64,000 nt of DNA from Phytomonospora sp040655735 (lineage in GTDB: Bacteria > Actinomycetota > Actinomycetes > Mycobacteriales > Micromonosporaceae). Made by a program: the position numbers and the translations under genes. Where the stretch lies: positions 124,001 through 188,000 of the forward strand of contig NZ_JBFAKK010000015.1 in NCBI RefSeq assembly GCF_040655735.1. The letters are read 5' to 3'. Below the pieces are notes generated by a model. That model searched no databases. It was not told the origin of the DNA and saw only the letters and a list, made by a program, of their open reading frames with translations. Each line of letters starts with the position of its first letter. Positions within the stretch are counted from its first letter, which is position 1. Of this stretch, positions 40,271 through 50,387 are shown piece after piece.

Positions 40271-40642
40271 ATGACCGCCACAACGACCCTCCCGCCGGCC
40301 CTCGACGGCCGCTACCGGGCCCGCACCGGCGACCCGCGCAGCACCGTCGTGGCCTTCCGCATCACCCCCGGCCAAGCCCCCCACGTCACCGCCGCAGCGG
40401 CCCGCCGTGGCCTGACCGTCTCAGGGTTCGCCGCCGAGACCGTCCTTGAGGCGGCCACCGGAATCACCAGCGCCGAACTCGCCGACGGCGATCGCGCCGT
40501 CCTCGACCGCGTCCTGCGCCGCCTGGTCGCCGCGCGCGCCGCGATCACCTACACCGCCCCGCGAGACCCGCTGCCCGGCGGCGGCGAAGCCGTGGCGATG
40601 ATCGACGCCGCGTGCGCCGAGATTCGGGCCTGGACGCGATGA
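40271..40642 (+). CDS. MobC-like relaxosome accessory protein
   Basis: A 123-residue protein with a ribbon-helix-helix pattern: STVVAFRITPGQAPHVTAAA (strand, helix), then GLTVSGFAAETVLEAATG (second helix). This is the MobC layout, and its ATGA overlap with the relaxase supports it. MobC proteins bind near oriT, help the relaxase nick and often repress their own operon. Open frame upstream of ATG 40271 contains the repeats and is rejected. Confidence 0.78.
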   Translation: MTATTTLPPALDGRYRARTGDPRSTVVAFRITPGQAPHVTAAAARRGLTVSGFAAETVLEAATGITSAELADGDRAVLDRVLRRLVAARAAITYTAPRDPLPGGGEAVAMIDAACAEIRAWTR

Positions 40643-42291
40643 TCGGCCGCATCCACCCCCGCGGCTCCGACGTCCGAGGCGCCCTGGCCTACCTCTTCGG
40701 GCCCGGCCGCGAAGACGAGCACACCGACCCGCGCCTGGTGGCCACCTGGGACCAGCTCACCCCCCTGGCCGACCAGCAGCCGCACATCACCGCCAGCGGC
40801 CAGCCCGACCTCACCGGACTCACTGCGCTCCTGGAGGCCAGCGTCCCCTCACGCGCCGCGGCCGGCCACGTCTGGCACGCCTCGGTCCGCACCCACCCCG
40901 CCGACCGGCCCCTGTCCGACACCGAATGGGGCCATGCCGCCCGCGACATCGTCGCCCACCTCGGCATCGACCCCCACGACAACGCCCCCGGCGGGCGGTG
41001 GATCGCCGTACGCCACGTCGACGCCACCGACCCCGCCGGCGGTGACCACATCCACATCCTGGCGACCCTGGCCGCCGCCGACGGGACAACGGTGCGCACC
41101 GCGCACGAGAAACGCCGCCTGCGAGAGGCCGCCCGCCAGCTCGAAGACCGCCATGGACTACGCGCCACCGCCCCCGCCCACACCGCCGGACACGCATACG
41201 AGACCGCCGCCGAACAGCGCAAGGCCGCCCGCACCGGTCAGACCGACACCGCTCGCGAGTGGCTACGCCGCGCGGTCACCTTCGCCGCCGCGGCCGCCGA
41301 CGGCCCCGACGCGTTCTTTGCCCGGCTCCACCGGCGCGGCATCCTCACCACCACCCGCCGCGACGCCACCGGCGCCATTACCGGCTACACCGTCGCCGAC
41401 CCCGCGCACACCACCGCCGCGGGGCTCCCGGTCCGCTACGCCGGCGGATCCCTCGCCCGCGACCTGACCTGGCCTCGCCTCCTGCAACGCTGGTCGATCA
41501 CCACCGGCACCGCACACCCCGGCCCCGACCTGACAACGCGCACCCGCGCCGCCGTGGCCGCCGCCACCACCGCTCTGCCGGGCCTGACTCCCGAAGAGGC
41601 CGCCGGCACCGCGCAGGCCGCCTGCGATCTGCTCACCGTCGTCACCCAGCTCGCCGAGCACACCGGCCCGGAGTGGAACCAGGCCGCCACCGCCGCCCAC
41701 CGTGCCGCCCGCGAACCCGCCGGGCGCATCCACCACGCCTCCCACGCCGCCGTCCTGCGCGACCTCACCCGCCAGCTCGCCGCGACCACCGCCCCCATCA
41801 GCGGCGCCGGCCCCACCACGCGCGCACGCGAGCTGGCCGACCTCACCGCGATCCTGGCGGGCCTGGCCCGCCTGATCGAAGTCCTCGCCGACATCCGCGA
41901 CCAGCAGCACCGCCCGCACCAAGCCCGCCCCGCCCGAGAGGCCGCCGCCGTCATCTCCGCGCGGACCACCACCGCCACCCCCGCAACACCGCCCGCAGGC
42001 GGCGACGGCGACCTGGGCGGCGTGCTCCAGCGCCTCCACACCGCCGGCTACCTCACTGCCACCCAGCTGCAGAACCTGTCGGCCACCAACGAACACACCC
42101 GGCTCGGCCACGTGCTGGACGCCCTCGGTGGCGACGCCTTCACCCGCCTGGCCCGCGCCATCACCGCCGCGCCCCTCCCCAGTGACACCGACCTCGCCAC
42201 CGCGCTCGCCTGGCGCCTGGCCCACGCCGAACCCGACCTGGCGGCCATCGTGACCGACCCGGCCGCACCCACCACCCGACACACCAGGTAG
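40639..42291 (+). CDS. MOBP-type relaxase
   Basis: A 550-residue relaxase. RGSDVRGALAYLFGPGR near residues 8-24 holds the likely nucleophilic Tyr. HVWHASVRTHPADRPL is near residue 76 and the metal-binding HIHILATLAA near residues 137-146. Relaxases nick oriT, stay bound to the 5' end and pilot single-stranded DNA into the recipient. The C-terminal 300 residues are helical, Ala-rich and unassigned. It overlaps the MobC-like gene and is followed by two accessory genes. Confidence 0.9.
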   Translation: MIGRIHPRGSDVRGALAYLFGPGREDEHTDPRLVATWDQLTPLADQQPHITASGQPDLTGLTALLEASVPSRAAAGHVWHASVRTHPADRPLSDTEWGHAARDIVAHLGIDPHDNAPGGRWIAVRHVDATDPAGGDHIHILATLAAADGTTVRTAHEKRRLREAARQLEDRHGLRATAPAHTAGHAYETAAEQRKAARTGQTDTAREWLRRAVTFAAAAADGPDAFFARLHRRGILTTTRRDATGAITGYTVADPAHTTAAGLPVRYAGGSLARDLTWPRLLQRWSITTGTAHPGPDLTTRTRAAVAAATTALPGLTPEEAAGTAQAACDLLTVVTQLAEHTGPEWNQAATAAHRAAREPAGRIHHASHAAVLRDLTRQLAATTAPISGAGPTTRARELADLTAILAGLARLIEVLADIRDQQHRPHQARPAREAAAVISARTTTATPATPPAGGDGDLGGVLQRLHTAGYLTATQLQNLSATNEHTRLGHVLDALGGDAFTRLARAITAAPLPSDTDLATALAWRLAHAEPDLAAIVTDPAAPTTRHTR

Positions 42292-42296
42292 GAGAC

Positions 42297-43313
42297 ATGG
42301 ACATCCCTCCCGAACATCCCGATCTGGCCAGTGACCTGGTCACCAAATCCGCCCAGGGCCTGGCCCTGCTGGCCACCACCTGGTCGGCGTGGCGCGTGCT
42401 GGACATGGCACGCCAGCGCGACCGCGACGAGGCCGCCGCCTCCCACGCGGCATGGAACCAGCACCTGGCCGAACACGAAGCCGCCGCCCAGCGCCGCATG
42501 CAGATGGACGCCGACCGTGATGCGACGATCCTGGACATGGCCCGCGACCCGGAATGGATCGCCGAAGCCGGCCTCGCCGACCTCGGTGCCGCCTGGCGCA
42601 CCGGGCAGTTGCGCCGCGACGACCCCCTCTTCAACCAAGAACACGTCGAGGAGGCCATCGGCAACGTCGAAAACCGCCTGTGGGAGATGTACCCCCGAGC
42701 GCAGTGGACCTTCGAACGCCTCCGCGAACAGGGCGCCGACCCCACCGAGGCGATGCGCGCCGCTGTCGACGACATGGTCGCCGCCCGCCCCCACCCCGGC
42801 CGCGCCGCCCACCTGGCCATCACCGCCGCCGACTTCCAGACCGCCTACAACGAACAGATCACCGGCCTAGCCGACCAGCTCGGCGAGCGCTACCTGCGCG
42901 AACTGGAGAACCTCGGCTACGACGGCGCCGGCGAAGTCGCCGCGACCTTGAGAGGCGGCCTGTCAGAAGCCCTGCGCTACCGCGCCGGCGACGACCGCAA
43001 AGACGCCGCCACGGCCGCCGCGATGCCCGACGACCCGGCCACGACCATCGACGAGCACCTCGTGACCGGCCGCAGTGACCACGGCGGCGACCACGGCCAC
43101 GCCGCAGCACACGACGCCGCCGCCGCGACCGAAGAACACGAGCCCGCCATCGACACCCCCGTCGAAGGCCGCCACCCGGCCGAGCTCGTCGGGATGTTCC
43201 GCGGCGACGGGTTCGCCACCGGCACATCCACACCCAAGGCCACCACCACACCACCGCCGGCGAAACCCTCAGCGGCCCCCGCCCCGGACAAGATCAACCG
43301 GAGGAAGCTGTGA
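42297..43313 (+). CDS. Relaxase-operon accessory protein
   Basis: A 338-residue protein, helical through residue 230 with a possible coiled segment rich in Arg/Glu (RQRDRDEAAASHAAWNQHLA), then a His/Asp-rich disordered tail. One weak hydrophobic stretch lies at residues 20-32. AGGAG precedes ATG 42297, 5 bp after the relaxase. Family unknown; the position suggests a relaxosome or transfer helper. Confidence 0.68.
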   Translation: MDIPPEHPDLASDLVTKSAQGLALLATTWSAWRVLDMARQRDRDEAAASHAAWNQHLAEHEAAAQRRMQMDADRDATILDMARDPEWIAEAGLADLGAAWRTGQLRRDDPLFNQEHVEEAIGNVENRLWEMYPRAQWTFERLREQGADPTEAMRAAVDDMVAARPHPGRAAHLAITAADFQTAYNEQITGLADQLGERYLRELENLGYDGAGEVAATLRGGLSEALRYRAGDDRKDAATAAAMPDDPATTIDEHLVTGRSDHGGDHGHAAAHDAAAATEEHEPAIDTPVEGRHPAELVGMFRGDGFATGTSTPKATTTPPPAKPSAAPAPDKINRRKL

Positions 43314-43792
43314 CCCAGCCGCCCCTTCCCATCGCCGGACTGCCCACACCTCCACCCGCAGCCCCCGCCCCGCCGACCGTCCCCACATCTCCACCCGCAG
43401 CGACACCTGAGCCCGCGAAGGCGACGCTGCCGCGCCGCTACGCCGCCCTGGAGATCTGGGTGGCCGACTTCTTCGCCCCCATGTACCTCCACCGCATCAT
43501 CGACAACCCCCACGCCTCCTGGTGCGCCGAGTGGTGGCGCCACGCCGAGGCCATCGACCGGCTCACCTACCTGTGGGACCTGTGGGAGCTCAACCGCCGC
43601 GGCGGCGACGAGGCCGTGTGGTGGCAATGGCTCTCCCACCACCTGACCATCCTTACCAGCCGCGACAACGGTCCCTTCCGGGCCTGCCGGATCGGCGACG
43701 GCGACCGGGCGGCCGAACACACCGAGCCGCGCATCCCGCGCCTGGCCATCGCCCCGCCCGGCTGGTGGCGGCCGACCAAGGCCAAGACCTGA
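43310..43792 (+). CDS. DUF4913 protein
   Basis: The 160-residue protein has a Pro-rich start and then the DUF4913 domain: YLHRIIDNPHASWCAEWWRH, RLTYLWDLWELN, VWWQWLSHHLTILTS and GPFRAC. DUF4913 is found in actinomycete conjugative elements and its function is unknown. GTG 43310 overlaps the upstream stop. Confidence 0.88.
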   Translation: MTQPPLPIAGLPTPPPAAPAPPTVPTSPPAATPEPAKATLPRRYAALEIWVADFFAPMYLHRIIDNPHASWCAEWWRHAEAIDRLTYLWDLWELNRRGGDEAVWWQWLSHHLTILTSRDNGPFRACRIGDGDRAAEHTEPRIPRLAIAPPGWWRPTKAKT

Positions 43793-43802
43793 CGGCACCC
43801 CC

Positions 43803-43830
43803 CAACGCCCCCGCCACGGCGGGGGCGTTG
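43803..43830. terminator. Bidirectional terminator
   Basis: A 12-bp stem (CAACGCCCCCGC with GCGGGGGCGTTG) and 4-nt loop sit between convergent genes. Confidence 0.85.
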
Positions 43831-43831
43831 C

Positions 43832-44332
43832 CTACCTACGGCGCCGGAAACGCTGCATGAGCGAGCTCTTCGGAGTCGGTGGCGCGATCTGCTCCGACCT
43901 CATTTGGTCCTGAACGGCCACCGCCTCGCCCATGACCTGGTGCGCGGTCGTCTTCATCTGCTTTCGGGTACCGAAGATCATGAAGTGCATCTCGTGGTAG
44001 CTGAGCTGGCACTTCTCCACAAGAGCCCGCGTCTCGTCGCTGTAGAGATGCTTCGACGGTGGGATGCGAACGAACGTCATCGGGCGGATCCGGTCCCACG
44101 GAAGGGCCTCCTCGGGGTCGTCCAGGTACTCCGTACGGATGGCGTACCGCAGCTCCTCGCACCACTGGGACAGGGAATCGTAGGCGCGGGCGACGCCCGA
44201 GTACTCACGATCACGCCGGGCCTCCTCGTGCAGCGCCGACTTCTGTGCGAAACCCACCGCCAGCGCGGTGCCCCCACCGATGAGTGCACCAGCGAGGGCG
44301 GCTGCGGCCGGCAGCCAGAGGGCGACCTCCAT
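43832..44332 (-). CDS. Hypothetical membrane-anchored protein
   Basis: A 166-residue protein with one N-terminal membrane segment (ALWLPAAAALAGALIGGGTALAVG written here only in part: ALIGGGTALAVGF) and a charged cytoplasmic domain ending RFRRRR. No family is recognised. It is separated from the primase gene by 63 bp and has an independent-looking position at the end of the minus-strand block. Confidence 0.65.
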   Translation of the reverse strand: MEVALWLPAAAALAGALIGGGTALAVGFAQKSALHEEARRDREYSGVARAYDSLSQWCEELRYAIRTEYLDDPEEALPWDRIRPMTFVRIPPSKHLYSDETRALVEKCQLSYHEMHFMIFGTRKQMKTTAHQVMGEAVAVQDQMRSEQIAPPTPKSSLMQRFRRRR

Positions 44333-44395
44333 GGGCGTAGCGTAAGCCGATCAAGCCCCTGACCACCTCGGACTCACGAAGCTCCACCAAAGCAC

Positions 44396-46639
44396 TCAAC
44401 GGCGGCTGCCCCGCACGACCTCTACCCGGGCTTGTCCAGGTACTGCCGGCGGCGGGTTCGCTGAGACCAGCGTGGGAACCAGCGGGGTGACGGGGGCTCC
44501 CCGCCGCTGGAACGCCAGGTCCACCGCACGAGCGATCGCCGGAGTCGGAAACTCTCCAGGCGCGATCACCATCGCCGCCCCCCGATCCGGCGCGAACGGC
44601 ACCGGCGGCGACGCCGCCGCCCCAGCCTCCCACGCCACCCGCCGTACCGCCGCGGCCGCATCCGGCCCCATCAGCGCCTCCCGCAACCGATCGACGGGTA
44701 CCCGCCGCAGTGAGGAATCGCCGATCAGCACCCGCGTCGGTACCGGATCCAGCACCACCCGCCGCGCCTCACCCGACCGCAGCCCGCCGTCGACTGCCGG
44801 CAGTACCTCCAGGCGCGCCAACCGCTCCCTGGGAACGAAACCCGGCGACGTCCCGTCGAGCAGAAGACCCACTGCCGTGCCCGCCGGAAACCGCGACGAC
44901 CGGTTGACCCCGTCAGCCAGACCGTCCAGCCAGTCCACGTCACCATCACGGGCCGATAGAGCCGCCAGCATCCCCGCCCCGGTGAAGGCCGCCTCCATCC
45001 GGCAGGCACCCGACAGCGACTCCTGATAGGTCACCACCGTCAGATGCACATCCGGCAGGACCGCGCGCGTGTTCATCGGGTCGTAGCACCATTTCCCCAG
45101 CAGCGCCTGGTGCGCCTCGGCGAGCGCGGCGTGCGGACCGGCCGCGGCGGCCACGACTTCGGCGACGCGTCCGACGAAGGCGGCGGTCTTCGCGGCTTCG
45201 ACGCTGTCGTCAGCCGGTTCGGCCACCACCCACACCCGGCGCGCGGTGTCGGCATCGAACCGGGACCCGGCGTACACCCGTGACCACTCACCCTGTGGAT
45301 GGACCGCGGCGACACCGTCCCCGCGGCGGCTGAAGATGTGCCCGTCAGGGACAGCGGCGTCCAGGAACTCGTCCCGGGCGGCGCCCCGCAACTCGCTGAC
45401 CCAGCGCGTCCCGTCATCGGCGAGCACATCGCCCGCCACGGTGTCGTCGACGGGTGCGTGCTCGTCGACGAGATCGTCGTCTCCGGCGTCAGGGCCGAAG
45501 TCCTCATCGCGATCCGGCTCGGGAGGTTCGCTGCTCCAAGCCCGGTGGTCCTCCTCGGGGAACACCGCCTCCTTGACCCGCATCGCGTCGACTCCCAGCC
45601 GTGCGGCGGTCTCCAGCATTCCCATGGTCCCGTCGGCGGGATCACGATCGGTCACCCGCTGCAGCAGCGGCACCATCGCCGGCAGGGCGGTGAAGTCCAG
45701 GTGCTCGGGACGCAGCGCCTTCACACGCAGAGCCTCCAGACGCCGGATCACCAGGTGATGCCCCAGCCCGACCCGCGCCTCCTGCAGCGCGGACAGCGCC
45801 TGCTGGCGCTGGCTGGGAGGAAACGACGCCGTCAGCTCCGCCGGATCGAGGCCCGGCGGCAACACCACCGCCTCGCACTTGCCGCGCCAGTCGACGAGCA
45901 AGTCATAGGCGTTCTCAGCCGCCTTGTATCCCGCAGGGTCTGCGTCGAAGGCCGCCACGATTGGTAGATCGCCGAGGTGTGCTGTGGCCTCCGCGGCCAG
46001 CGCGACTTGCCCCGGAGTCAGCGCCGTACCGCCCGGTGCGACGACGAGGAACCTCGGCAGCCCGGGCCCGGTGGGGATTCCGGCGACGGAGGCGACATCG
46101 GCCGGTCCCTCCACCACCAGCACCGCATCGAACCGCGGCGGGTCGAGGGCCTCGTAGGGACCGGTGAGGCCCTCATGGAGCCCGTACAGCAGGTTTCCTT
46201 TGCTGAAGACGGTGTTCTCGCTGGTGTTCAGCCACTTAGGTGGCTTGTAGACCCCGTCGACAGGGGCCTGCGGGTCGACACGGCCGAGGAAACCGACCAC
46301 CCCACGCTCGTCTCGGATGGGGAACACGACGCGCTCGCGGAACACGTCGAAGATGCGCCCCCTGTTGTTCATCTTGACCAGGCCGGCCTCAATCAGTTCG
46401 GGGTCACTGAACCCCAGCTCCCGCAGAGCCCGATAGAGGTGTTGCCAGCCGTCGTTGCCGCCCATGGGGGCGTACCCGATTTGATAGGCGAGCTGGCCGG
46501 CCACGGGGTCGATTCCCCTGCTCTCTAGGTAGGACAGCCCGAGGTCGTTGTGTCCGGCCACGGTGGTGCCCAGTTGCGCGCAGTAGAAGTCGGCGGCGAC
46601 TTGGTTGGCCTCATACAGCCGCTCCGTCGGCACGGTCAC
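44396..46639 (-). CDS. DnaG-like plasmid primase
   Basis: A 747-residue protein. Residues 45-150 resemble the DnaG catalytic N-subdomain (YLESRGIDP, VVFPIRDERGVVGFLGR, KYLN-like KWLNTSENTVF). A TOPRIM domain follows, with VVEGPADVASV at about 173 and AFDADPAG at about 228. The CHC2 zinc domain is absent. The C-terminal 350 residues are unassigned. Plasmid primases prime second-strand synthesis in recipients. It is the last gene of the secretion operon and overlaps the coupling-protein gene by GTGA. Confidence 0.85.
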   Translation of the reverse strand: MTVPTERLYEANQVAADFYCAQLGTTVAGHNDLGLSYLESRGIDPVAGQLAYQIGYAPMGGNDGWQHLYRALRELGFSDPELIEAGLVKMNNRGRIFDVFRERVVFPIRDERGVVGFLGRVDPQAPVDGVYKPPKWLNTSENTVFSKGNLLYGLHEGLTGPYEALDPPRFDAVLVVEGPADVASVAGIPTGPGLPRFLVVAPGGTALTPGQVALAAEATAHLGDLPIVAAFDADPAGYKAAENAYDLLVDWRGKCEAVVLPPGLDPAELTASFPPSQRQQALSALQEARVGLGHHLVIRRLEALRVKALRPEHLDFTALPAMVPLLQRVTDRDPADGTMGMLETAARLGVDAMRVKEAVFPEEDHRAWSSEPPEPDRDEDFGPDAGDDDLVDEHAPVDDTVAGDVLADDGTRWVSELRGAARDEFLDAAVPDGHIFSRRGDGVAAVHPQGEWSRVYAGSRFDADTARRVWVVAEPADDSVEAAKTAAFVGRVAEVVAAAAGPHAALAEAHQALLGKWCYDPMNTRAVLPDVHLTVVTYQESLSGACRMEAAFTGAGMLAALSARDGDVDWLDGLADGVNRSSRFPAGTAVGLLLDGTSPGFVPRERLARLEVLPAVDGGLRSGEARRVVLDPVPTRVLIGDSSLRRVPVDRLREALMGPDAAAAVRRVAWEAGAAASPPVPFAPDRGAAMVIAPGEFPTPAIARAVDLAFQRRGAPVTPLVPTLVSANPPPAVPGQARVEVVRGSRR

Positions 46640-48591
46640 GGCGCTCTCCGGTCCACGAACCGCGGCACCACCGGTTTCGGCGTCGCCGGTGTCTCAACCG
46701 GCATGAGCGCGGCGCCCTTCGCCTTCGCGGCCGCCTCCTTACGGCGCTTGCGGTCGGCCAGGAACGGCGCCTCGGCGAACAGAGCGTCCAGGGACGCCTT
46801 GTCGGCGATGGCATCGATGGCCTCCAGGACGTCCTCGGTGAGTTGCTCGGCGTCGGGGCCCTTGAACCACGGCCGCATCGACACCATCGTCGGACGCGTT
46901 CCTGAGGCGAACACGACTGCGGTCTGCTTGGCCATGGCACGGATGTCTTCGGTAGCCAGGATCCGCTGCCTGCGAAGGCTCACTGACACGCTGCGGTAGC
47001 CCTGCGCGTCACGGGAGATCGACTCCACAGGTACATCATGGTCACCGATCAACGTGGAGACGTCCCCGGCGAACTTGGTGTCGTCGGTGCCAGCGCCGAC
47101 CAGTTTGACCGTCGCCGCCGCCCACATGGTGGCCATCCCCTGCTCACCCCACACCGGTGTGCCCTGGGCGATGTTCTGGAGGATGATCACCAACTGGATG
47201 AGCCTGCCACCGAAATGGCTCAGCCACGCGGGCAGCTCGATGAGTGGTGCCCCGTTGGCGGCCTCGTCGGCGATCACCACGAACGGGATCGGCATCCTCC
47301 CGCCGTTGGCCTCCGACACCCGCACAGCGGCACGCAAAGCCTGGTCAAGGAGCGCAGCGGCCAACGGGGCCGCACTGCCGGCACCGTCCTTGGCCAGGAT
47401 GTACAGCGTGTCGGCTTGCTTGCTGGTAGCAGACAACGCCAAATGCGAAGGCAGCAGCCTGCGCAGCTTCGGGTCCTGCGACGACGGCGTGATCCAGACG
47501 AGCAGCTTCGGGTCCTGTAGACACCGCGCGGCCGTGGCTGCGGTTTGGTAGATCCCGTCACGAGTCTCCACCGCCCCGTTCTGGGCCTTCGTCAGGGCGC
47601 GAGCGGCCTCCGGGTACTTGTTGTCGCGCAGAAGCCGCACCGGGGCGGTGTCGCTGGAGTCGGCCAGCCACGCCTGCACATCGCGCATCGTGCCACCGTC
47701 CTTATACGCCGCGGCCAGAATCAGTCCGCACAACAGCTCCTCGGCGGCATCCAGCCAGAAATCGCTGCCCCCTTTCCCACCAGCGCGCAAGCGGGTCGTG
47801 AAGTGCGTGGCCAGACGTGCTGCCTCCTCGAAGGACTCGACACCGGCCAGCAGATCGACCCAGAAGGTCTGCTCCTGATACAGCAGGCCTTGAGGATCAA
47901 AGGCCCACACCGCGCCTCGCTGGGCGCGTGCGGCATGGGTGGTGGCCCAGATGTCGGCGCGGTTGGAGGTGGCGATCACCGCACCGGGGGCGTCAAGGAT
48001 GTGCGGGGATGCCAGCGCGACGGTCTTTCCCGACCGAGGACCCATGAACGCCAGCACGCAGTCCTCCCAGGAAGACACCAGCAGAGGGCCTTTCCTTCCG
48101 CGCGGGAGCATCATGTCCCCCAGCGCCAGGCCCGTGTCGCGGTCGGTCAAGTCCCCGATGTCGATGTCATGAAGATCATCTCGAAGCCGCTTGGCGTTGG
48201 GTGCCTGCTTGGCAGCCGTCAACGCCTTGACCTCGTCCACGCTCGCCAGCGACACCAGCGGATCCCCTGGCTCGGTGCCAGAACCGCGCCACAACCGCAC
48301 CCCGATCAAGATCCCGGAGGCCGGCGCGGCGATGAATAGGACCGACAGCACTGCCACCAGCCACAGTGGCGTGCCGCCGAAGGCGAGCGCGAACTCACCC
48401 TGGACGACACGTACAGCGAAGGCCGCACCGAACTCCAACCCCGGCTCCGCGCCGGTGATCCAGGCAGCCACGCGTCCCGCGGACCAAGTCAGCCAACCGG
48501 CGCAGATCAACCCCCACGCCGCACCAATGAGGATGTAGGCCCCGGTGGGGCCGGAGAACCCACCGACGCGGGGACGCAGTGCGCCACTCAT
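46636..48591 (-). CDS. VirD4/TraG-type coupling protein
   Basis: A 651-residue protein with two or three N-terminal membrane segments (residues 15-40, 70-100). The ATPase domain follows: Walker A GPRSGKT (about 184-190) and Walker B FVVIADEAAN (about 434-443). Coupling proteins link the relaxosome to the secretion channel and pump DNA. The order coupling protein, VirB4-like, SCO6880 is typical of actinobacterial T4SS loci. ATGA overlap with the VirB4-like gene. Confidence 0.9.
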   Translation of the reverse strand: MSGALRPRVGGFSGPTGAYILIGAAWGLICAGWLTWSAGRVAAWITGAEPGLEFGAAFAVRVVQGEFALAFGGTPLWLVAVLSVLFIAAPASGILIGVRLWRGSGTEPGDPLVSLASVDEVKALTAAKQAPNAKRLRDDLHDIDIGDLTDRDTGLALGDMMLPRGRKGPLLVSSWEDCVLAFMGPRSGKTVALASPHILDAPGAVIATSNRADIWATTHAARAQRGAVWAFDPQGLLYQEQTFWVDLLAGVESFEEAARLATHFTTRLRAGGKGGSDFWLDAAEELLCGLILAAAYKDGGTMRDVQAWLADSSDTAPVRLLRDNKYPEAARALTKAQNGAVETRDGIYQTAATAARCLQDPKLLVWITPSSQDPKLRRLLPSHLALSATSKQADTLYILAKDGAGSAAPLAAALLDQALRAAVRVSEANGGRMPIPFVVIADEAANGAPLIELPAWLSHFGGRLIQLVIILQNIAQGTPVWGEQGMATMWAAATVKLVGAGTDDTKFAGDVSTLIGDHDVPVESISRDAQGYRSVSVSLRRQRILATEDIRAMAKQTAVVFASGTRPTMVSMRPWFKGPDAEQLTEDVLEAIDAIADKASLDALFAEAPFLADRKRRKEAAAKAKGAALMPVETPATPKPVVPRFVDRRAP

Positions 48592-50021
48592 CGTTCCTCC
48601 CGGATGGCCGCGTCGGTGTCATAGAGCCACAGCTCGTCCTCCACCAGCTGCAGGGACACTGGAAGACCAGGGCCCTCACCGGTCTTGATCAGGTACTTGC
48701 CGCGCCCGGGGTGGATCCCGGCACGCCGTCCAGTCATCGCCGTGCCGGCCCAGCTGGACACGAACGCGATCTCCGCCTCCGAAAGGCGGGTGATCTCGGA
48801 GACCTTCCGCAGCTCCCGCTCAGGCAACGCGGCCACGATCTTGATCGCGGACCGTTCGGCGAAGCCCCTGGCTTTCGCCCTGTCCTCCTCGGTTGCCAGC
48901 GCGGTCAGGTCATCGAGCGAGTGCGTGATCATCAGAGAAGCCATGCCGAGCTGCCGGTTCAGCCGAGTGAGGCTGTCGGCATACTCAACGAGCCCGGGAG
49001 CGCCGCGGAGGGCTCGCCACAGCTCGTCCATCACCGCCAGGAACCGCCGGCGTGGGGCCAGGCCCTGCTCGGCGAGCACTGCGGCGGCGTCGACGACGGC
49101 GAACGCGTACGCCCAGCACGACAGCATCGCCGCGCTCACGAGCTGGTCTCCGGACGTGCGCAGGGAGGAGATGTCGATGCTTACGGCCGGTGCCGCCAGG
49201 TCGATCGGTTCGGTCGTGGGCCCGTCGAAGATGCCTTTGAGCGCGCCTTCGCACAGCAACGTCAAGGTCGGTAGCAGCTCGGCGGTGACGCGCGCATAGG
49301 TCTCGGCGTTGGTGGTTCCGATCGCTTCCCGCAGCGCGTGGGGCCCTTCCCGCAGCAGCCGCAGCACGTCAGGGACCGTCGGGTCGGGACCGGCGCCCTG
49401 CCGGCGGGCGAGCAGGTCCACCGCGCGGGACAGGACGATCTCCTCGTGGTTGGAGATCGGGGCACGTCGCACCAGGGTCAGCAGCGCCATCAACAGGGAC
49501 AACCGCCGCCCATGGACCTCTAGGCGCACCCGCTCGGCGGCCTCTCCGCTCATTTGCCGCAGTGCCGCGCCCAGTGGGCCGGCGTCCAGCGGGTTGATCC
49601 GGGAACGGCCGCGCCCGACATCGATGACCTGTCCACCAAGATGCTTGATCACCCGGGTGTAGTCGGGCTTGGTGTCACCGAGGATCAACGGCTGCATTCC
49701 GAAGGCGCTCATGCCGACCACTAGGCGTTTGGCCAGGCAGGACTTGCCGATTCCGGGTTGTCCCAGCAAGAACATGCCGGGGTTGGAGACCATCCCGGCG
49801 TCCATCCATGCCAGTGGATCCAGCCCGACGGTTTCAGCGTTGTGCATGTGCCGCCCGATCGGGACCCCCACGTGCGGTGCGCCCGACCCGGCGACGAACG
49901 GGAACAAGGGATGGCGGGTGGTGTTGGAAAACTCCGGGACTTCCGGGACGTGCAGGGCACGGCCGGCGCCGGGTGCGTGGCGCCCCCAGGCGGGCGGGAC
50001 CGAGGTGACCGGGGCGTTCAC
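48588..50021 (-). CDS. VirB4-type T4SS ATPase
   Basis: A 477-residue ATPase with Walker A GQPGIGKS (about 83-90) and Walker B FLAVMDELWRAL (about 326-337). It corresponds to the C-terminal motor half of VirB4; the N-terminal half may be supplied by the SCO6880-family protein encoded nearby. GGAGGTGCGCGC precedes GTG 50021, which overlaps the upstream stop. It energises channel assembly. Confidence 0.87.
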   Translation of the reverse strand: MNAPVTSVPPAWGRHAPGAGRALHVPEVPEFSNTTRHPLFPFVAGSGAPHVGVPIGRHMHNAETVGLDPLAWMDAGMVSNPGMFLLGQPGIGKSCLAKRLVVGMSAFGMQPLILGDTKPDYTRVIKHLGGQVIDVGRGRSRINPLDAGPLGAALRQMSGEAAERVRLEVHGRRLSLLMALLTLVRRAPISNHEEIVLSRAVDLLARRQGAGPDPTVPDVLRLLREGPHALREAIGTTNAETYARVTAELLPTLTLLCEGALKGIFDGPTTEPIDLAAPAVSIDISSLRTSGDQLVSAAMLSCWAYAFAVVDAAAVLAEQGLAPRRRFLAVMDELWRALRGAPGLVEYADSLTRLNRQLGMASLMITHSLDDLTALATEEDRAKARGFAERSAIKIVAALPERELRKVSEITRLSEAEIAFVSSWAGTAMTGRRAGIHPGRGKYLIKTGEGPGLPVSLQLVEDELWLYDTDAAIREER

Positions 50022-50371
50022 GCGCGCACCTCCCACAGCACCTCACCGTTGAGGGTGAACACCTCGGCCTTCCGCCAGCCCAAGCCCTGCAAGACCTCGC
50101 CGGTGAAGCCGGTGTGTTCGCGGGAGAGCAAGCGCTTGTAACCCAAGCCGCGCGCGGCGCGCCACGCTGCGGTATATAGCAGGGGCGCGGCGTTGCCGAT
50201 GAGCTCGCCCATGGAGTCGGTGACCTCCAAGGTCACGCCGTCCTCGTCGAGGGAGTAGACGGGATGGCAGACGGTGACCATCGCGCAGAGGCGCCCAAGA
50301 TGGTCGGTGGCGCCGAGGGCGAACCGGGCCAGGGGAATGTCGGGGATGTCGACGACCGACAGAGTGAGCAT
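50018..50371 (-). CDS. XF1762-like GNAT-related protein
   Basis: A 117-residue protein: GRLCAMVTVCHPVYSL, LEVTDSMGELIGNAAPLLYT, then AARGLGYKRLLSRE and GFTGEVLQGLGWRK. This order matches the XF1762 group, small GNAT-fold proteins of mobile elements. GGAGGACCCC precedes ATG 50371. Its place inside a secretion operon is odd; it may be a passenger. Confidence 0.68.
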   Translation of the reverse strand: MLTLSVVDIPDIPLARFALGATDHLGRLCAMVTVCHPVYSLDEDGVTLEVTDSMGELIGNAAPLLYTAAWRAARGLGYKRLLSREHTGFTGEVLQGLGWRKAEVFTLNGEVLWEVRA

Positions 50372-50387
50372 GGGGTCCTCCGAACCG